Positions 1 to 10,343 of a stretch of DNA of 64,000 nt are shown in pieces. The notes under the pieces are model-generated. The model was not told where the DNA came from. It worked only from the letters and a program-made list of their open reading frames with translations, and made no database searches. Source of the stretch: Armigeres subalbatus. Taxonomy: Eukaryota > Arthropoda > Insecta > Diptera > Culicidae. Location: positions 419,814,283-419,878,282 of the forward strand of contig NC_085140.1 in the NCBI RefSeq assembly GCF_024139115.2. The letters run 5' to 3'. Made by a program: the position numbers and the translations under genes. The stretch's first letter is position 1. Every line of letters starts with the position of its first letter.

Positions 1-687
1 TCATTGATTTGTAGGTTTGTAGCCAAGAAGTTTTTGGATGATCTAACATTTAACACGCCAAAGCAAGTTAAAGCACAGAGAACAGACGTTCATCTTCATT
101 CGGGTGCTTGTGTAAAGTTTGTACTGTTTATTTTGAACTATGTCGTTATGCCCCGTTGCGCGGTGCTAGTGTGCTGATAAATATGGTTAAAATTTGCCGT
201 GTTTTACTTTTTAGCGCTAGTGTTCATTCCGAATTGCTCCTAGGCTTGCTCCTAGGTGGCAGCACTACATTGTTTATGTAGTGTATGCCAACGCCATCAC
301 TTGGTCAGATTGAGTTTTTATGTCGGGCAGCCTGCGTTGGCGGCGCTGAGGTGCGATTTTAATATTTACACACGTTTTTACCGAAATTTTGTTCGAGCAT
401 CCATGTCTGTTCTCTGTGGTTAAAGTGACAGGGATAAAAGTAAACAAATTTGCTAAAAGTATAATAGCTATTTAATTAATGCTTGATAGGTTGCCTTGGT
501 TCGGCAGATGCAAACGCACTGCATAATGTGATTTTTGTGATGGCCAAACATCGGCGTGAAATACGAAATTCGGCGGCGTGGAGCCAACCGGCGTATGGCG
601 CGCCGCCGACACCTTGACCGGCGTCGGCGTACGTCAATAAGGGTCGGCGGCGGCGGCGTGGCGCGGCGGCGCACAGGTCTAGTCGTG
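1..687. other. Intergenic, no gene seen; GC-rich CGG/CGC stretch
   Basis: No coding region is supported here. Positions about 556-690 are a GC-rich, CGGCGG/GGCGTCGG-type low-complexity stretch that opens reading frames on both strands; their Arg/Pro-only composition marks them as artefacts of the repeat. The stretch abuts the truncated copia relic at 688, so it may mark the deletion or insertion junction of that element. The first 480 bases are AT-rich and I recognise nothing in them. Confidence 0.5.
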
Positions 688-1975
688 TCATCTTGCCTTC
701 CATACAACATTCATAGTCATCGTTTCGATCTTCACACCTGTTGCGAGATCATCGCGAACTATCTTCCGGATTGCTTCTTCGTCACAGTGGCCAAGTACAC
801 GGTGCCAATGATGGATGCAGTTTTCATTATGCTTCGCTAAACCAGCTTTCGGTTTTCTTCTAGCTGTTTGGAGGTGATAAAGTCCAGCTCTTTTTACAGC
901 AATAGCAGCAGTCTGTCCGCTCTTTGATATTTTGCAAATTGATCCAGTGAACATTACTTCAGCTCCTTTCTCGGCTAACTTCCCAACTGACACCAGATTT
1001 GTATCTAATTCGGGGACATGCAGAACATCACTGAGTGTAACTTCTTTTTCTTCATCGTCTAAATCGCAGCATAGAGTTCCGGAACCTTTTCCAGCTACAT
1101 TTACTTCACTTCCATCTGCCAACGCAACAGTTAATCCTGATTGGTTTTCATAATACTTGAAAAAACTTCTATCAGTGCACATATGAGCGCTTGCACCGGA
1201 ATCAACGACCCAGGTGGTTGTCTTGTTTGGTTTGTCATACACCTTTCATTACCTTCGATTTCGGTTTGAACTTCCTACGGGATTCTTCCACCTTCTGGTT
1301 TGATAGCTGCCGACAGTCCTTCTTGACATGGCCTGGTTGTCCACAGAAATGGCAAATGATTTGCTTCTTCGACGTTTCAACTCGCAAGATTGACTCATTA
1401 CGCGACGGATTCCTTCTTCGTTTCACCGATTCATCCATTAACTTTGATTTCACGAGGTCCATGGTCAACTCGTCATCTGACCGGCTGGTTTCTGGTAGAC
1501 TTCTCAGCACCATAGCGACCATCAACTGCGAATCGAGCTTCTGGCCAGCATTTGATAGGCGTAAGAAAAGACCTTTTATTTCCTGAAGATGTTGTTCCAT
1601 ATCTTCACCATCACGGAATTGTAATTGACAAATTCTCTTCAGCAATGTTACTCGGGACGTGAGTGAAACTTTCTGGTGAGGTTTTTTCAAAACCTCCCAG
1701 GTTTCTTTGGAAGTTTGACAATTTCGGATCGCCCTCGTTCGATAGTCTCCTTGCTTCCAGTCATTCGTCATTGGATCTGGGACCTGCTCTGAGATATGCT
1801 TCCACAATCCTTCACGAATCAATAGCATTTCGATCCTGAATTTCCAGGCTTCGTAATTAGCGTTATTCAGACGCTCCATCATGACCTTATTTGTGTCCAT
1901 CTTGAGCGGTTCCAAAGTTTCGACCAATTTCTTCGAAATCTCAAACTCCTCAATAAAGGCCCATAACCTATTGGA
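688..1975 (-). mobile_element. Truncated Ty1/copia retrotransposon: gag and protease only
   Basis: The gag frame is at 1235-1927 and reads a copia-type Gag (NNANYEAWKFRIEMLL near the start) ending in a CCHC zinc knuckle, CHFCGQPGHVKKDC. The next frame, 688-1242, holds the aspartic protease motif DSGASAHM and a GAG-pre-integrase segment (HRVLGHCDEE). The two frames meet near 1240 with a one-base shift, so the polyprotein is broken there. Integrase, reverse transcriptase and RNase H are missing: the copy stops at about 688. Upstream of gag, at about 1957-1966, GGCCCATAACC (plus-strand reading) matches the internal initiator tRNA-Met sequence used as primer by copia elements, so a degraded 5' LTR may follow at 1970-2150. 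This is a dead relic. Confidence 0.9.
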
Positions 1976-2857
1976 CTATTAATATGAGGCAGTAACGAAA
2001 CACGTCTGTATTGGATGATTAACAAACATAGAAAAAAAAATTATTTTTTGACGTTGGACTTACGTCTCTCTTTACTATACCGGGTGTCATTTCAAAATAT
2101 TCAAATCGGCCGCGTTACGCTGTGTTGAAAGATTTTAAACGTTAATAGCGTTCGTCTCAGTGGACGAATTTCTGCGGTAAGCCCCTCAATCGACAGATTT
2201 CAAGTATGCCTTCCATGTCCATGCTTGATAAGACCCGAAAAACTTGTTTCAATAGGCATGAAACTGTTTTCAATGAAAAACATTGAGATCAAGGGAACCT
2301 ATAAATATGGGTACCGCATAATTCTTGCATCATTCCATTACCATGTTCTGATTGGTGCAGACACCAGCGAATGAGCAGCCGCTGGGTCTGCCGAGAAGCC
2401 ATAAAATAGCGCAACGCGATTTTTTCCTTTCATTCTGACCGGGACAAGCGAAGCAACCGCATCATCGATTGAACAGCACTCACACCTTTTAGCAGGGAAT
2501 GAAGTCTGCACCGACCGCTTTTCGGCTCGACACCATCGAAGCGACCATCATCAGCCGAAACCTAGCCAGTACATCAGCAGTCCACCCTACAGACCCGACA
2601 AAGCAGCAATGCTGAGCAGATACCGGCAGCAGCAGCAGAGTCGAGCCGAGACCGGCCGGCATCGGTGCTGAGCCGAGACCGGCCGAAGAAAAGCCACATG
2701 ATGCAGCATGTATGTCCAAAAAACAAACGGTTCTTCAGAGAGCCAATAATAGAGATCAATATCAATGCTTTCAATACCCTTCGGGATAGAAATTGTACTT
2801 GGTTGCCAAATCCAATATTCTAGAGATAACATTTTATGCGTGAGGTTCATAAATAGC
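1976..2857. other. Intergenic, no gene recognised; TATA-like site near 2300
   Basis: The left part may hold the remains of the copia LTR. At about 2299-2307 there is a strong TATA-like sequence (CTATAAATA) followed by CA-rich sequence, but no convincing downstream frame. Positions 2480-2700 are rich in GAC/CAGCAG/GCCGAGACCGGCC words, including a short direct repeat of GAGCCGAGACCGGCCG near 2641 and 2672. Short ORFs here are low-complexity and have no recognisable domain. Confidence 0.4.
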
Positions 2858-2865
2858 GTTAAAAC

Positions 2866-3063
2866 AAAAGATATTTTAGTTACAAGATAAAGATTGTCGC
2901 TACTGTTCCCTTTGTTCTGCTGTCCGAAACATGTGTGGTATATACCTGTCAAATCGTATGGATTTTCCTTCTTTGACATTTAGCTCCCCTATCCTCGCCA
3001 GCAAAAGATGTTCCGGACAGCGACGACAGCGACAATCTTTATCTAGTAACTAAAATATCTTTT
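2866..3063. mobile_element. 198-bp MITE, copy 1 (8-bp TSD GTTAAAAC)
   Basis: The element has terminal inverted repeats of about 36 bp starting AAAAGATATTTTAGTTAC and is flanked by the direct repeat GTTAAAAC at 2858-2865 and 3064-3071. A second copy of the same length and nearly the same sequence is at 45759-45956 with a different 8-bp duplication, which proves the ends. There is no coding capacity. An 8-bp duplication is typical of hAT (and some other) superfamilies, but the termini do not start with the usual CAG, so the superfamily is left open. Confidence 0.92.
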
Positions 3064-3633
3064 GTTAAAACTAACAGTGGATAATTTTTCTGACTTAACC
3101 GCGAAGTGGACGAAGGACTTCACTTGACAATGCCTTTAAAGATTTATAAGATGTCCAAACCTTTCACATAATCACACAGCTCAAACATTAATAAACTATC
3201 AATCGATTATTCATCAAATGTTGGATTTTTTGGCATTGATAAAAAAATATTTAGAAAAACATTGTTTGATACTGACCGCACACAAAGCGAAAGTGACTGA
3301 ATGATCGTCCCATGTTACCAATTCTAAATCTTATCACCCGAAATCCCATGTCCGGGTGTTTTCTTCCTTCTACTACTAACAATGTTGTCTCAGAAAAGAA
3401 CACGTACTTCCCACCTGAACTGCAATTCTAAGCTCGCTTGCCCGGCTTATTTGCCTGTATCTAGCAAAAAGTCCTGTTAGAAATATACGCCAGCAGCGAG
3501 CAACAAGCGTAAAAATAAGAAGCCCTTCTCGAACGCGTTGATGATGATGACGCTTTGGCTGACAAAGAAGCGGGATACAAGACACGAGCTGATTGGTCCA
3601 CCAATTGGGAAGCAGAGAAGATTCAAAATAAGG

Positions 3634-3672
3634 TATAAAAGAAAAGTGCATTCGCTCGCAGAGCATTCAGTC
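3634..3672 (+). promoter_or_regulatory. Candidate core promoter: TATA box plus TCAGTC initiator
   Basis: TATAAAAG at 3634-3641 is followed by the arthropod-type initiator TCAGTC at 3667-3672, with the initiator A about 35 bases after the first T of the TATA box, slightly longer than usual. CCAAT-type boxes lie 25-45 bases upstream. The arrangement resembles insect histone gene promoters, and a histone-type 3' stem-loop follows 67 bases later, but no histone ORF lies between. Function is inferred only. Confidence 0.45.
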
Positions 3673-3738
3673 TTTACAGAAATTCGCGGTTATTTGAAAA
3701 GATCGTTTTCTTACTTTTTGCACTTAGCCGAAGCAAAC

Positions 3739-3754
3739 AGCCTTTTTCAAGGCT
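3739..3754 (+). terminator. Histone-type 3'-end stem-loop
   Basis: AGCCTT-TTTC-AAGGCT forms a perfect six-base-pair stem with a TTTC tetraloop. It fits the metazoan histone mRNA stem-loop: second pair G-C, three Y-R pairs, closing T-A pair and TTTC loop. The first pair is A-T rather than the usual G-C. The 5' flank is CAAAC, as expected. The 3' flank, CTAAGAG, lacks the usual ACCCA but purine-rich sequence (GAGTTAAAAATAA) follows. A chance hairpin cannot be excluded. Confidence 0.5.
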
Positions 3755-4137
3755 CTAAGAGTTAAAAATAATGTTCTCCTTCAGTCGCTATCGCACGGAT
3801 TAGAAGGCTCTTCAGTGGAAGGGCTGAGATACAGTCTACAGCCCCTGCTGAGCCAACTTGTGGTTTATTTCAGGCAGTCCTTCAGTGGTAAGATTGCCAC
3901 TGTCGAGGCTAATATTTTGTGACCGGACAGATACTTCCTGAATTTTTTTGATGATTCTTGTTCGAGGTAGATTTAATTTCTGTGTCGGTTTGATGAGAAG
4001 ATTTTGCCAAGGAATGGTATGCAACGCCGATTATTTATCCAAAATAGTTGATGTGAGAAATTTGGACATATTATGTATCTTAAAGGCATGGTCAAGTCAA
4101 GTCCTACGTCTACTTAGCGGTTATATCACAGACATTA

Positions 4138-4368
4138 CTGCCGTTATGGTCCAATGCACCGAGTTCATCATTGACGTTTGAGACGGGCGCTGTTTACTAA
4201 GAATGAATACTTTTTCATTCATCGAGTTCATGCAAGTGTTCATTTTTAGTAAACAGCGCCCGTCTCAAACGTCATTGTGTTCATTCGGTGCATTGGACCA
4301 TATGCATAACTGTCCCATGTATATAGGAAATCCCAGCAAACATGGGACAAATATGCGTATGACGGCAG
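4138..4368. mobile_element. 4-bp-TSD MITE (CTGCCGTTATACGCAT family), interrupted copy
   Basis: Termini read CTGCCGTTAT...ATGACGGCAG and are flanked by ATTA at 4134-4137 and 4369-4372. A complete 77-bp copy is at 8060-8136 (TSD TATA) and a longer relative at 37202-37483 (TSD AGCA), so the ends are fixed by three independent insertions. This copy is split by a second MITE at 4147-4300. Non-coding. Confidence 0.88.
4147..4300. mobile_element. 154-bp TA-flanked palindromic MITE nested in another MITE
   Basis: The element starts TGGTCCAATGCACCGA and ends with its reverse complement; inverted repeats run about 60 bp with few mismatches, leaving almost no unique centre. It is flanked by TA at 4145-4146 and 4301-4302, the Tc1/mariner-type target. 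Removing it restores the outer MITE terminus CTGCCGTTATGCATAACTG, so it inserted after the outer element. Confidence 0.88.
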
Positions 4369-4372
4369 ATTA

Positions 4373-5771
4373 CCCACTGTTCGTTTTTCTATTTATTTAA
4401 TATAAACAGTTTCTAAGGAGTAGTTTTTCGTCGCCTACTCGACTTCTCCTTCAGGAAGCTCGTAGACCCGTTCGGCATGAATCAATCCCAGTTTTGTCAC
4501 ATGTGGACTCGAAGGAGTTAGAATCCACAATAATTTCTTGTGGATTCTAATCCTAGAACAGGGAATTTCCAAAGATGAGCCAGCATAGGGCTGCAAATCT
4601 CTTCAATAAAGACATTCAATCAATAATTCAGTTATTTCCTGATACAACAGAAAAAGCAGAAGCGCAATTTCTTCATGGAGGAACTTAGATTTTGCTTTCA
4701 TTTCTTAAAGGTAGGATTAATCTCAAATAATCTTCTGAAAATAACTCTAGGATCCCTTGGAATTGCTTCAGAATTTTATTGATGATGTTCTTTAACCCTC
4801 TAAGACCCAAATTTTTGTTTTCACTGATCAAAAACACTTTCTTAAATCGATCTTATTGAATATTGTTTTCAAGATTGTTTATTCATGCCGACTTCCCACC
4901 ACATTTGAAGTTTGAAGTTTGAGTTTATGATACGGTCGGGGTTCAGCCAAACCCACCGAGCGGCTTTTCGGCCGCTGCATGCATGCAGCAATGCATTCAA
5001 ATGACCGCAAATGCATATGAATTGATGGAAAAAGTAAAATCTATCCCTCTAAAGTGCTATTTCGACCTCTCTTATGTGTTTTTCTTATTTTTTTTAATGC
5101 GCGAGAAAGGCACCACCAACGCTAGGTGGATTGATCTGGGTTTTTGAACAAAATTATTAAAAAATAATAGTTCCAAAGATTTTTAAGTCTTCTCATGAAT
5201 ACTTCTTATTCCTATTAGATTGTTCTCATGGGAAAAACATCTAAAATATTTATCATAATTTGAAACTTTTGGAGATATTTTCAGCAATAAATTCCATTAG
5301 AAATTCTTGAGAATGCCTTGCTCTTCGAATTCCTCGAGAAATTTCCTCAGAAAATTTTCTTTCAAGGTTCCTTTCCTGGTTCAGGCCCACGATGAAGATC
5401 TTTCAATTTATGTTGTTATTCACTAGTGTATAAGTAGGAGATTGAGCGACATTCGACAAATTGACGACAAACATCTCAAAGAAAATAAAATAGATGTTAA
5501 AGCAATGTAATCCACCTAATCAAATCATAAAAAATCGACATGATTTACAAATAATTCTTAGCTTAAAAAAGCGATCAAAATTTCGGTTATTTTGAAAAAA
5601 AGTTCTTGTTTTTAATGAATCCACAGGTACAATGAGATGTCCGTCAGAGGACAGAAGGACTTTTCATACTTCCTTTTTAGCTATCACTATCATTTTTAGC
5701 TTAACTTGTAAAAAAGACACAGCCTTATAGTTCTGAATCTTTTAGAAATGCAATGCGGAAATCGATTAAAG
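4373..5771. other. Intergenic, no gene seen
   Basis: AT-rich sequence without a supported ORF. A short hairpin, GAATCCACAA with its complement, is at about 4521-4549. GAGAAAGGCACCACCAACG at about 5104 followed by CTAGGTGGATT resembles the edge of a dispersed repeat, and ATCCACCTAATC recurs inverted near 5510, so 5100-5520 may be an old transposon, but no TSD was found. Confidence 0.4.
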
Positions 5772-5779
5772 ACAATAGA

Positions 5780-7367
5780 CATTGGCGTAAATAAGGGGGG
5801 GCGGGGGTGGGCTTACCCCTTCCTAGAGAAAAATTAGCCACCCCCTAGGATTTGATAAGTTAGTTAGCAGTGATATCAGTTTTAAACATATAGCGTAATG
5901 AATTACCGAAAAAGTTTGAAGACTAAAGAGTTATCTCTCATATTCACTCTATCATACTTAATGAAATGAGTGGAATAAAAATTAGCTTGTTTCTGAATTC
6001 AGAGAAAGATTCCCATCAGCATCCGAGAAAGATTCTCATCAGAATTCGAGAAGAATTCTAACTTCAATCTCTAAAGATTTTTTTTTCGGATTCATCGAAG
6101 TATTCCAATCGTAATCCAGAAGAATTCCTACTGGATTCTTTCCAGTATTGTTAATTGTTATCCTTCCATAGAGGATTTGCTTTAGAATCTCTCGTTGATT
6201 TGCTCCGGAATATCTCCAGATTCGTTTAAGGATTGGTTTAGGAATTCCTTGACAAATCAGAATCGAAGCGATTTGCTTCGTAATCCTTTGAAGATTTAAT
6301 TCGGAGTTTCTCGACGTTTTGCAAATGATCTGCGTTGGGATCTCTAGACTATGAGGAATCCGGCTGACGATTAGCTTCGGAATCCCGCGAAGAATTGCTT
6401 CAAAATCATTCGACGTTTCGTTTCGGAATACATCGACGGTTTGCTTCAGAATTTCTCATAGATTTTGTTCGAGTCCCTCAACGAATTTTTTTTGGAACCA
6501 TTCGACGATTTGCTTCGAAATCCTTTGATGGTTTGCATCGGAATCCCTCAACAATTTGCTTCAACATCCTTGGAGGATTCCCTTTGGGATCGCTGGAGGA
6601 TTCTTTTCGAAATAACTGAAGGATTAATTCGGAGTCGCTCGACGATTTGCTTCGAAGTCTTTCGACGGATTGCTTCCGAATCCTTCGACGATATGCGTCT
6701 TCATCCCTGGAACATTGCTCATGAAATACCTGGAACCATCATATTGGAATTCCTGGAGGGTTTTCGACCAAATCCCTGGAATATTCCCCTTCAAATTCCT
6801 GAAATATTCCCGTCGAAATTCCTGGAGGGTGAAGGATCCCTGGTACATTCTCGTCGGAATCCTTGAAATTTTTCCGTTGGAATTCCTGAAACATTCCCTC
6901 CGAAATCTCTGGTGGATTCCCTTCATGATCCCTGGAGGCTCCCATCGGTATTCTTGAAGGATTCATGTCGAAATATCTAGAGATTCCCGTCGGAGTCCTT
7001 GGAACATTCCAGTCAGGATCACTAAAGGATTCTCATCAGAATTCTTGGAAGATTCTCGGCGGAATCCATGGAAAGTTGCACTATTTTTTTTCATTTGAGA
7101 TAGATTGAATATGAAGTATGCAAATATATCCACTACCTGACGCTAGTCGAGCGCAATTAAACATAGACTGTGAGTTGTTGCTTACACGTGCACACGTGCA
7201 CGTGCTTGAGAAAAGAGAATAATATGATTGATTGTGATGGATCCACAATTGCCTTAGGTGTTTGGACTGCATTTGTCACTCAGAATTTTCAAAAAGAGGG
7301 TCAATTTCGAGAAAAAATAAAAAGGGGCTATAGCCCCCCCTAGGCATCCGAGGTAGTTACGCCAATG
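5780..7367. mobile_element. 1.59-kb non-autonomous hAT-like element (8-bp TSD ACAATAGA)
   Basis: The termini are CATTGGCGTAA at the left and TTACGCCAATG at the right, followed inward by G-rich and C-rich runs. The direct repeat ACAATAGA lies at 5772-5779 and 7368-7375. CA-starting ends with GGCGTAA and an 8-bp duplication fit the hAT superfamily. No transposase is present. Most of the interior (about 6000-7080) is a degenerate minisatellite, listed separately, so the element seems to carry expanded simple sequence as cargo. Confidence 0.85.
6000..7080. repeat. Degenerate ~30-bp minisatellite (GGAATCC/GATT-TTCG words)
   Basis: Tandem, strongly diverged units with the pattern GGATTC-Y-GTCGGAATYCCTGGA or GATTTGCTTCGGAATCC run through the middle of the 5780-7367 element. 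The unit length drifts around 27-33 bases. ORFs across it, such as those between 6395 and 6966, read FRNLWRIPF-like repeats in several frames and on both strands; they follow the repeat and are not genes. Confidence 0.8.
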
Positions 7368-7375
7368 ACAATAGA

Positions 7376-8055
7376 TTTAAAATATATTTAACATATGTAG
7401 TAGTGAATCGTGATAAGTCATTAACAATTTCAGAAACCATGAAATACTCACGACGCTTAAAAATGTCTATACTTTTCATACCATATGTAGCTTCCCAAAG
7501 ATTTGCCACCCGACTTCCCAAAGAGTTGCGACCCCCAGCCTGTGTAAACTTTGTTTTATACAATTTGTATCATTATTATTACCGAAAGGCGAAAAGTTTT
7601 TTTGTTTTTGAGTGACTCGTACTTTTTCCAGACATATTATTTTCAAATAATAGCTTTTAAAGACAATAGAAAAAAATATCTCAAACCTTTGGTAATGAAT
7701 GTTCATAATTTGATCAATAGTTTAATTTCCCGATTGATTACATGATTTCCCGCATTTTTCCCGGTCGAGTCCAATTCCCGGTTTTTTCCCGGTTTTCCCG
7801 ACTGGATGGACACCCTGATACTATTTTAATGGGTGTGTTGCTCCATAAAATAGCAGAATCCGCCATAATGAAGCATTTAATCACCGCGAGACAATTATGC
7901 GCAGAAATTAAGCACTAGGACAAATAGACTTGATGTTGTTTTCAATGATTTTCCGAACAAACTTTTCTAAATGTATACATCAAAATGGACTGATCTATGG
8001 TAAAAAGTCAAAATCCACGAAAACTAACATGGGACAATTATGCATAGAAGGGCAG
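7376..8055. other. Intergenic with a hAT-like terminal fragment near 7745-7819
   Basis: CCCGGTTTTTTCCCGG and CCCGG words at 7746-7801 end in GGATGGACACCCTG at 7806-7819. Read on the minus strand this is CAGGGTGTCCATCC, like the CAGGGTGGCCAC terminus of the element at 28506-29919, so it is probably one end of a related element; the other end was not found. A half copy of the CTGCC-type MITE (ACATGGGACAATTATGC) runs to 8055. No gene seen. Confidence 0.5.
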
Positions 8056-8059
8056 TATA

Positions 8060-8136
8060 CTGCCGTCATACGCATATTTGTCCCATGTTTGCTGGGATTT
8101 CCTGTGTACATGGGACAGTTATGCGTATAACGGCAG
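8060..8136. mobile_element. 77-bp MITE (CTGCCGT family), TSD TATA
   Basis: This short complete copy begins CTGCCGTCATACGCATAT and ends ATGCGTATAACGGCAG. The duplication TATA is at 8056-8059 and 8137-8140. It directly abuts the end of another family member (GGCAG at 8051-8055), so one element inserted beside or into the terminus of its relative. Confidence 0.88.
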
Positions 8137-8525
8137 TATAGAACTGTGTTAACTTTTATTTTGGCTCAGTGAATGCAATCAAATATATTATATTAACAAT
8201 ATAGGTCACTTCGCTCTTCCCCATACATCGAAATAGAGACAGGGATGCCAGATACATTTTTTATAAGTCTGTATCAATCTCAACAAAATGTCTGTATTTG
8301 TCTGTATGGAGTTTAGAACACACAGGAATTAGAAAATTATTCAAAAACCATGCAACCATGTCAAATGTTTTCTATATAGTATCCTAGTTTTCAAATATTT
8401 GATATATTTTTTAATTAATTTTATATTAGTTTCTAGGAATATGTGCCACAACATTCCTCTACCTTAGCGTGGTGACACTGGAGATGCTACAAACTAAGAA
8501 ATGAGTGTATATCAAACCATATCAA

Positions 8526-8785
8526 CACTCCAAATAATCTAAACGTTGTTTCCACCTGAATTTTCAGGTACATTTTACGTGCACACGTAGCTGCAAATGC
8601 TTCAGAAAAATTCAGGTGAAACTTACGTGTCCGGTGAATTCTATCCAAAACTCAGGTAGAACTTACCTGATTTTCACGTAGAATGAAAATTCTATCGAAA
8701 AATCAGGTAAAAGTTACGTGAATTTCAGGTGGAAAAAATCTACGTACTTTTTCAGGTGGAAACAACGTGCAGATTTTTTTGGGTG
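8526..8785. mobile_element. 260-bp MITE with CACCCAAAAAAATCTG-type ends
   Basis: The ends CACTCCAAATAATCTAAACG and the reverse complement CACCCAAAAAAATCTGCACG align over about 35 bp into GTTGTTTCCACCTGAA. The interior is a run of CAGGTRRAA/TTCACGTAG words in both orientations, suggesting internal palindromic growth. No TSD is clear. It sits within the hAT shell at 8240-12077. Confidence 0.75.
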
Positions 8786-9739
8786 AAGCCATTCGTTCTG
8801 ATATTTGTACATGAATCCACTTAACATAATTAATAATAATGGTTAACCCGTGGTAGCAATATGCCAGTTAAAATTTAAAACATATATAAAACAAACTATT
8901 TCCTTCGCAATTATCTACCTTGATTATCGTGGCCAAAGCAGTCAAATGTTGATAAATATGCAGTTTTGATGAATTCTCAAAATACTAAACCCGGTAAATC
9001 ACGAGTGTTAAATTGATCATTACGAGCTTACAACCACTTACAACCAGTACCAGTAGTACCAGTACAACCAGAATAGTACAATTCGGTTAGACTACCAGCA
9101 GTCTTATTACTCCGCATCGATTTGCGGACTCTGGAGGATTTATGTAAGGGATTGATGAAACGGAATTGACTATTCGATTTATAAAAAAAAGCTTCCGTGA
9201 AACAGAACCAATAGTGGTTTGTACCACTAGAAGCGATCAATAAGTCCAGTGCGACGCTTAGATTGAAAATGTGTGAACAAATATCGATTCATAAAAGTTA
9301 TTTGCGTTTTTTTGCGTCGTCTCCAGCTCTAACATCCTATGGCCAAGCTGTAAAATAAAACAATTCTTTAACGAATGTCAGTATAAATGATTTGATGGAC
9401 TTTACGAGTAGATACAATATTTATTCATGATAGCTACGTGTAAGGTTATGGCTTCCAAATTCTAGGAAATAAACAAAATTTAACAAAAAAATCATGAGAA
9501 AACTATTTATACCAAAACATTAAATAACTTGAAGGAAATTGTTTGACATTGTTGTTTGTTTGAAGAGTTCTGATGCTTCTTACTGAATCAAGGCCTACAT
9601 TGATTAAAATACGTAAATATTTTCTACCTCTTGAATGTCAAAAAGGTATTTACTCATCGGAACTCACTCGGCCACCATTACCGAGCGCAAATTACTGGAT
9701 AAGAATGATTTTTAAGTTCAGTACAAAGTTCATCACTTA
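8786..9739. other. Interior of the hAT shell, no gene seen
   Basis: AT-rich sequence with no supported ORF. A short ACCAGTAGTACCAGTACAACC run near 9045 is simple repeat. It probably represents the original interior of the 8240-12077 element or older insertions. Confidence 0.4.
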
Positions 9740-10343
9740 AAGAAGAACTGAACGGAGCTCTTCCTGGCTTTCGGAAAGAACTCTTCTGGGTTTTTTGAAG
9801 CGATTCCTTTTGCAGTTCCGAGCAAAACCCTTTCAAGGCTTCGGTAGGAAATAGATCAAGTGTTCTAATGGGAATCCCTTGTTCAGAAGCAGAAAAAGAT
9901 TCCGTTCAGAAGCCCAGAACGCTCCAATCGAAAGTCTAGAAGTATTTCCTTGGAAAGTCCAGAAGGATGCCGTTCGGAAGACCAAAAGTATTCCATTCGA
10001 GATTCAAGAAAGATTATGTTCAGAATCCCATCAGAATTCCGTTGAAAGATTCCTTTCGTAAGCCCAAAAGAATTTCGTTCGAATACTCGAAGAGATTCCG
10101 TTAATAAACCCAGGAGGATTACGTTCGGGAGTTCACATAATTCTGTACGGAAATCCGTACGAATGGATGTCTTTCGGGCACCGTAATGTAATTCTTTTGG
10201 GCTTTTGAACGGGATCCTTTTGGGTTTCAGAATGGATTAATTTTGGACTTCTGAATGGAATCTTTTGAATCAAAGAAACTTTCCGTTTGAAAATCTAAAA
10301 GGATTCTGTTTGGAACCCAAAAGGAATCCTGTTAAGCTTAGCT
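9740..10343. repeat. Degenerate minisatellite (GATTCCGTTCGGAAGCCC-AAAG units)
   Basis: Units of about 30 bases with GATTCCGTTYRGAAGYCCARAAG run through this stretch; the same word family continues at 11490-11640 after a retroposon insertion. The composition resembles the minisatellite of the 5780-7367 element. ORFs across it are artefacts of the repeat. Confidence 0.75.

Larger units (their letters stand above)
3072..4133. other. Intergenic; contains possible histone-type promoter and 3' end
   Basis: Apart from the promoter-like and stem-loop features listed separately at 3634-3672 and 3739-3754, no gene is recognised. Short ORFs on both strands have no domain signature. ATTGGTCC and CCAATTGG (CCAAT-type boxes) lie at about 3591-3608, upstream of the TATA box. 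Confidence 0.4.

Noticed and set aside
468..840. Arg-rich ORFs over the GC-rich stretch
   Set aside because: Low-complexity translation of CGG/CGC repeats, present on both strands.
3376..3540. Histone H2A pseudogene on the minus strand, divergent from the histone-like promoter
   Set aside because: Only about 20 bases around GAATTGCAGTTC resemble H2A; the rest does not align, so it is not claimed.
6395..6966. Overlapping ORFs on both strands at the minisatellite
   Set aside because: Composition follows the degenerate GGAATCC repeat in all frames; no domain.
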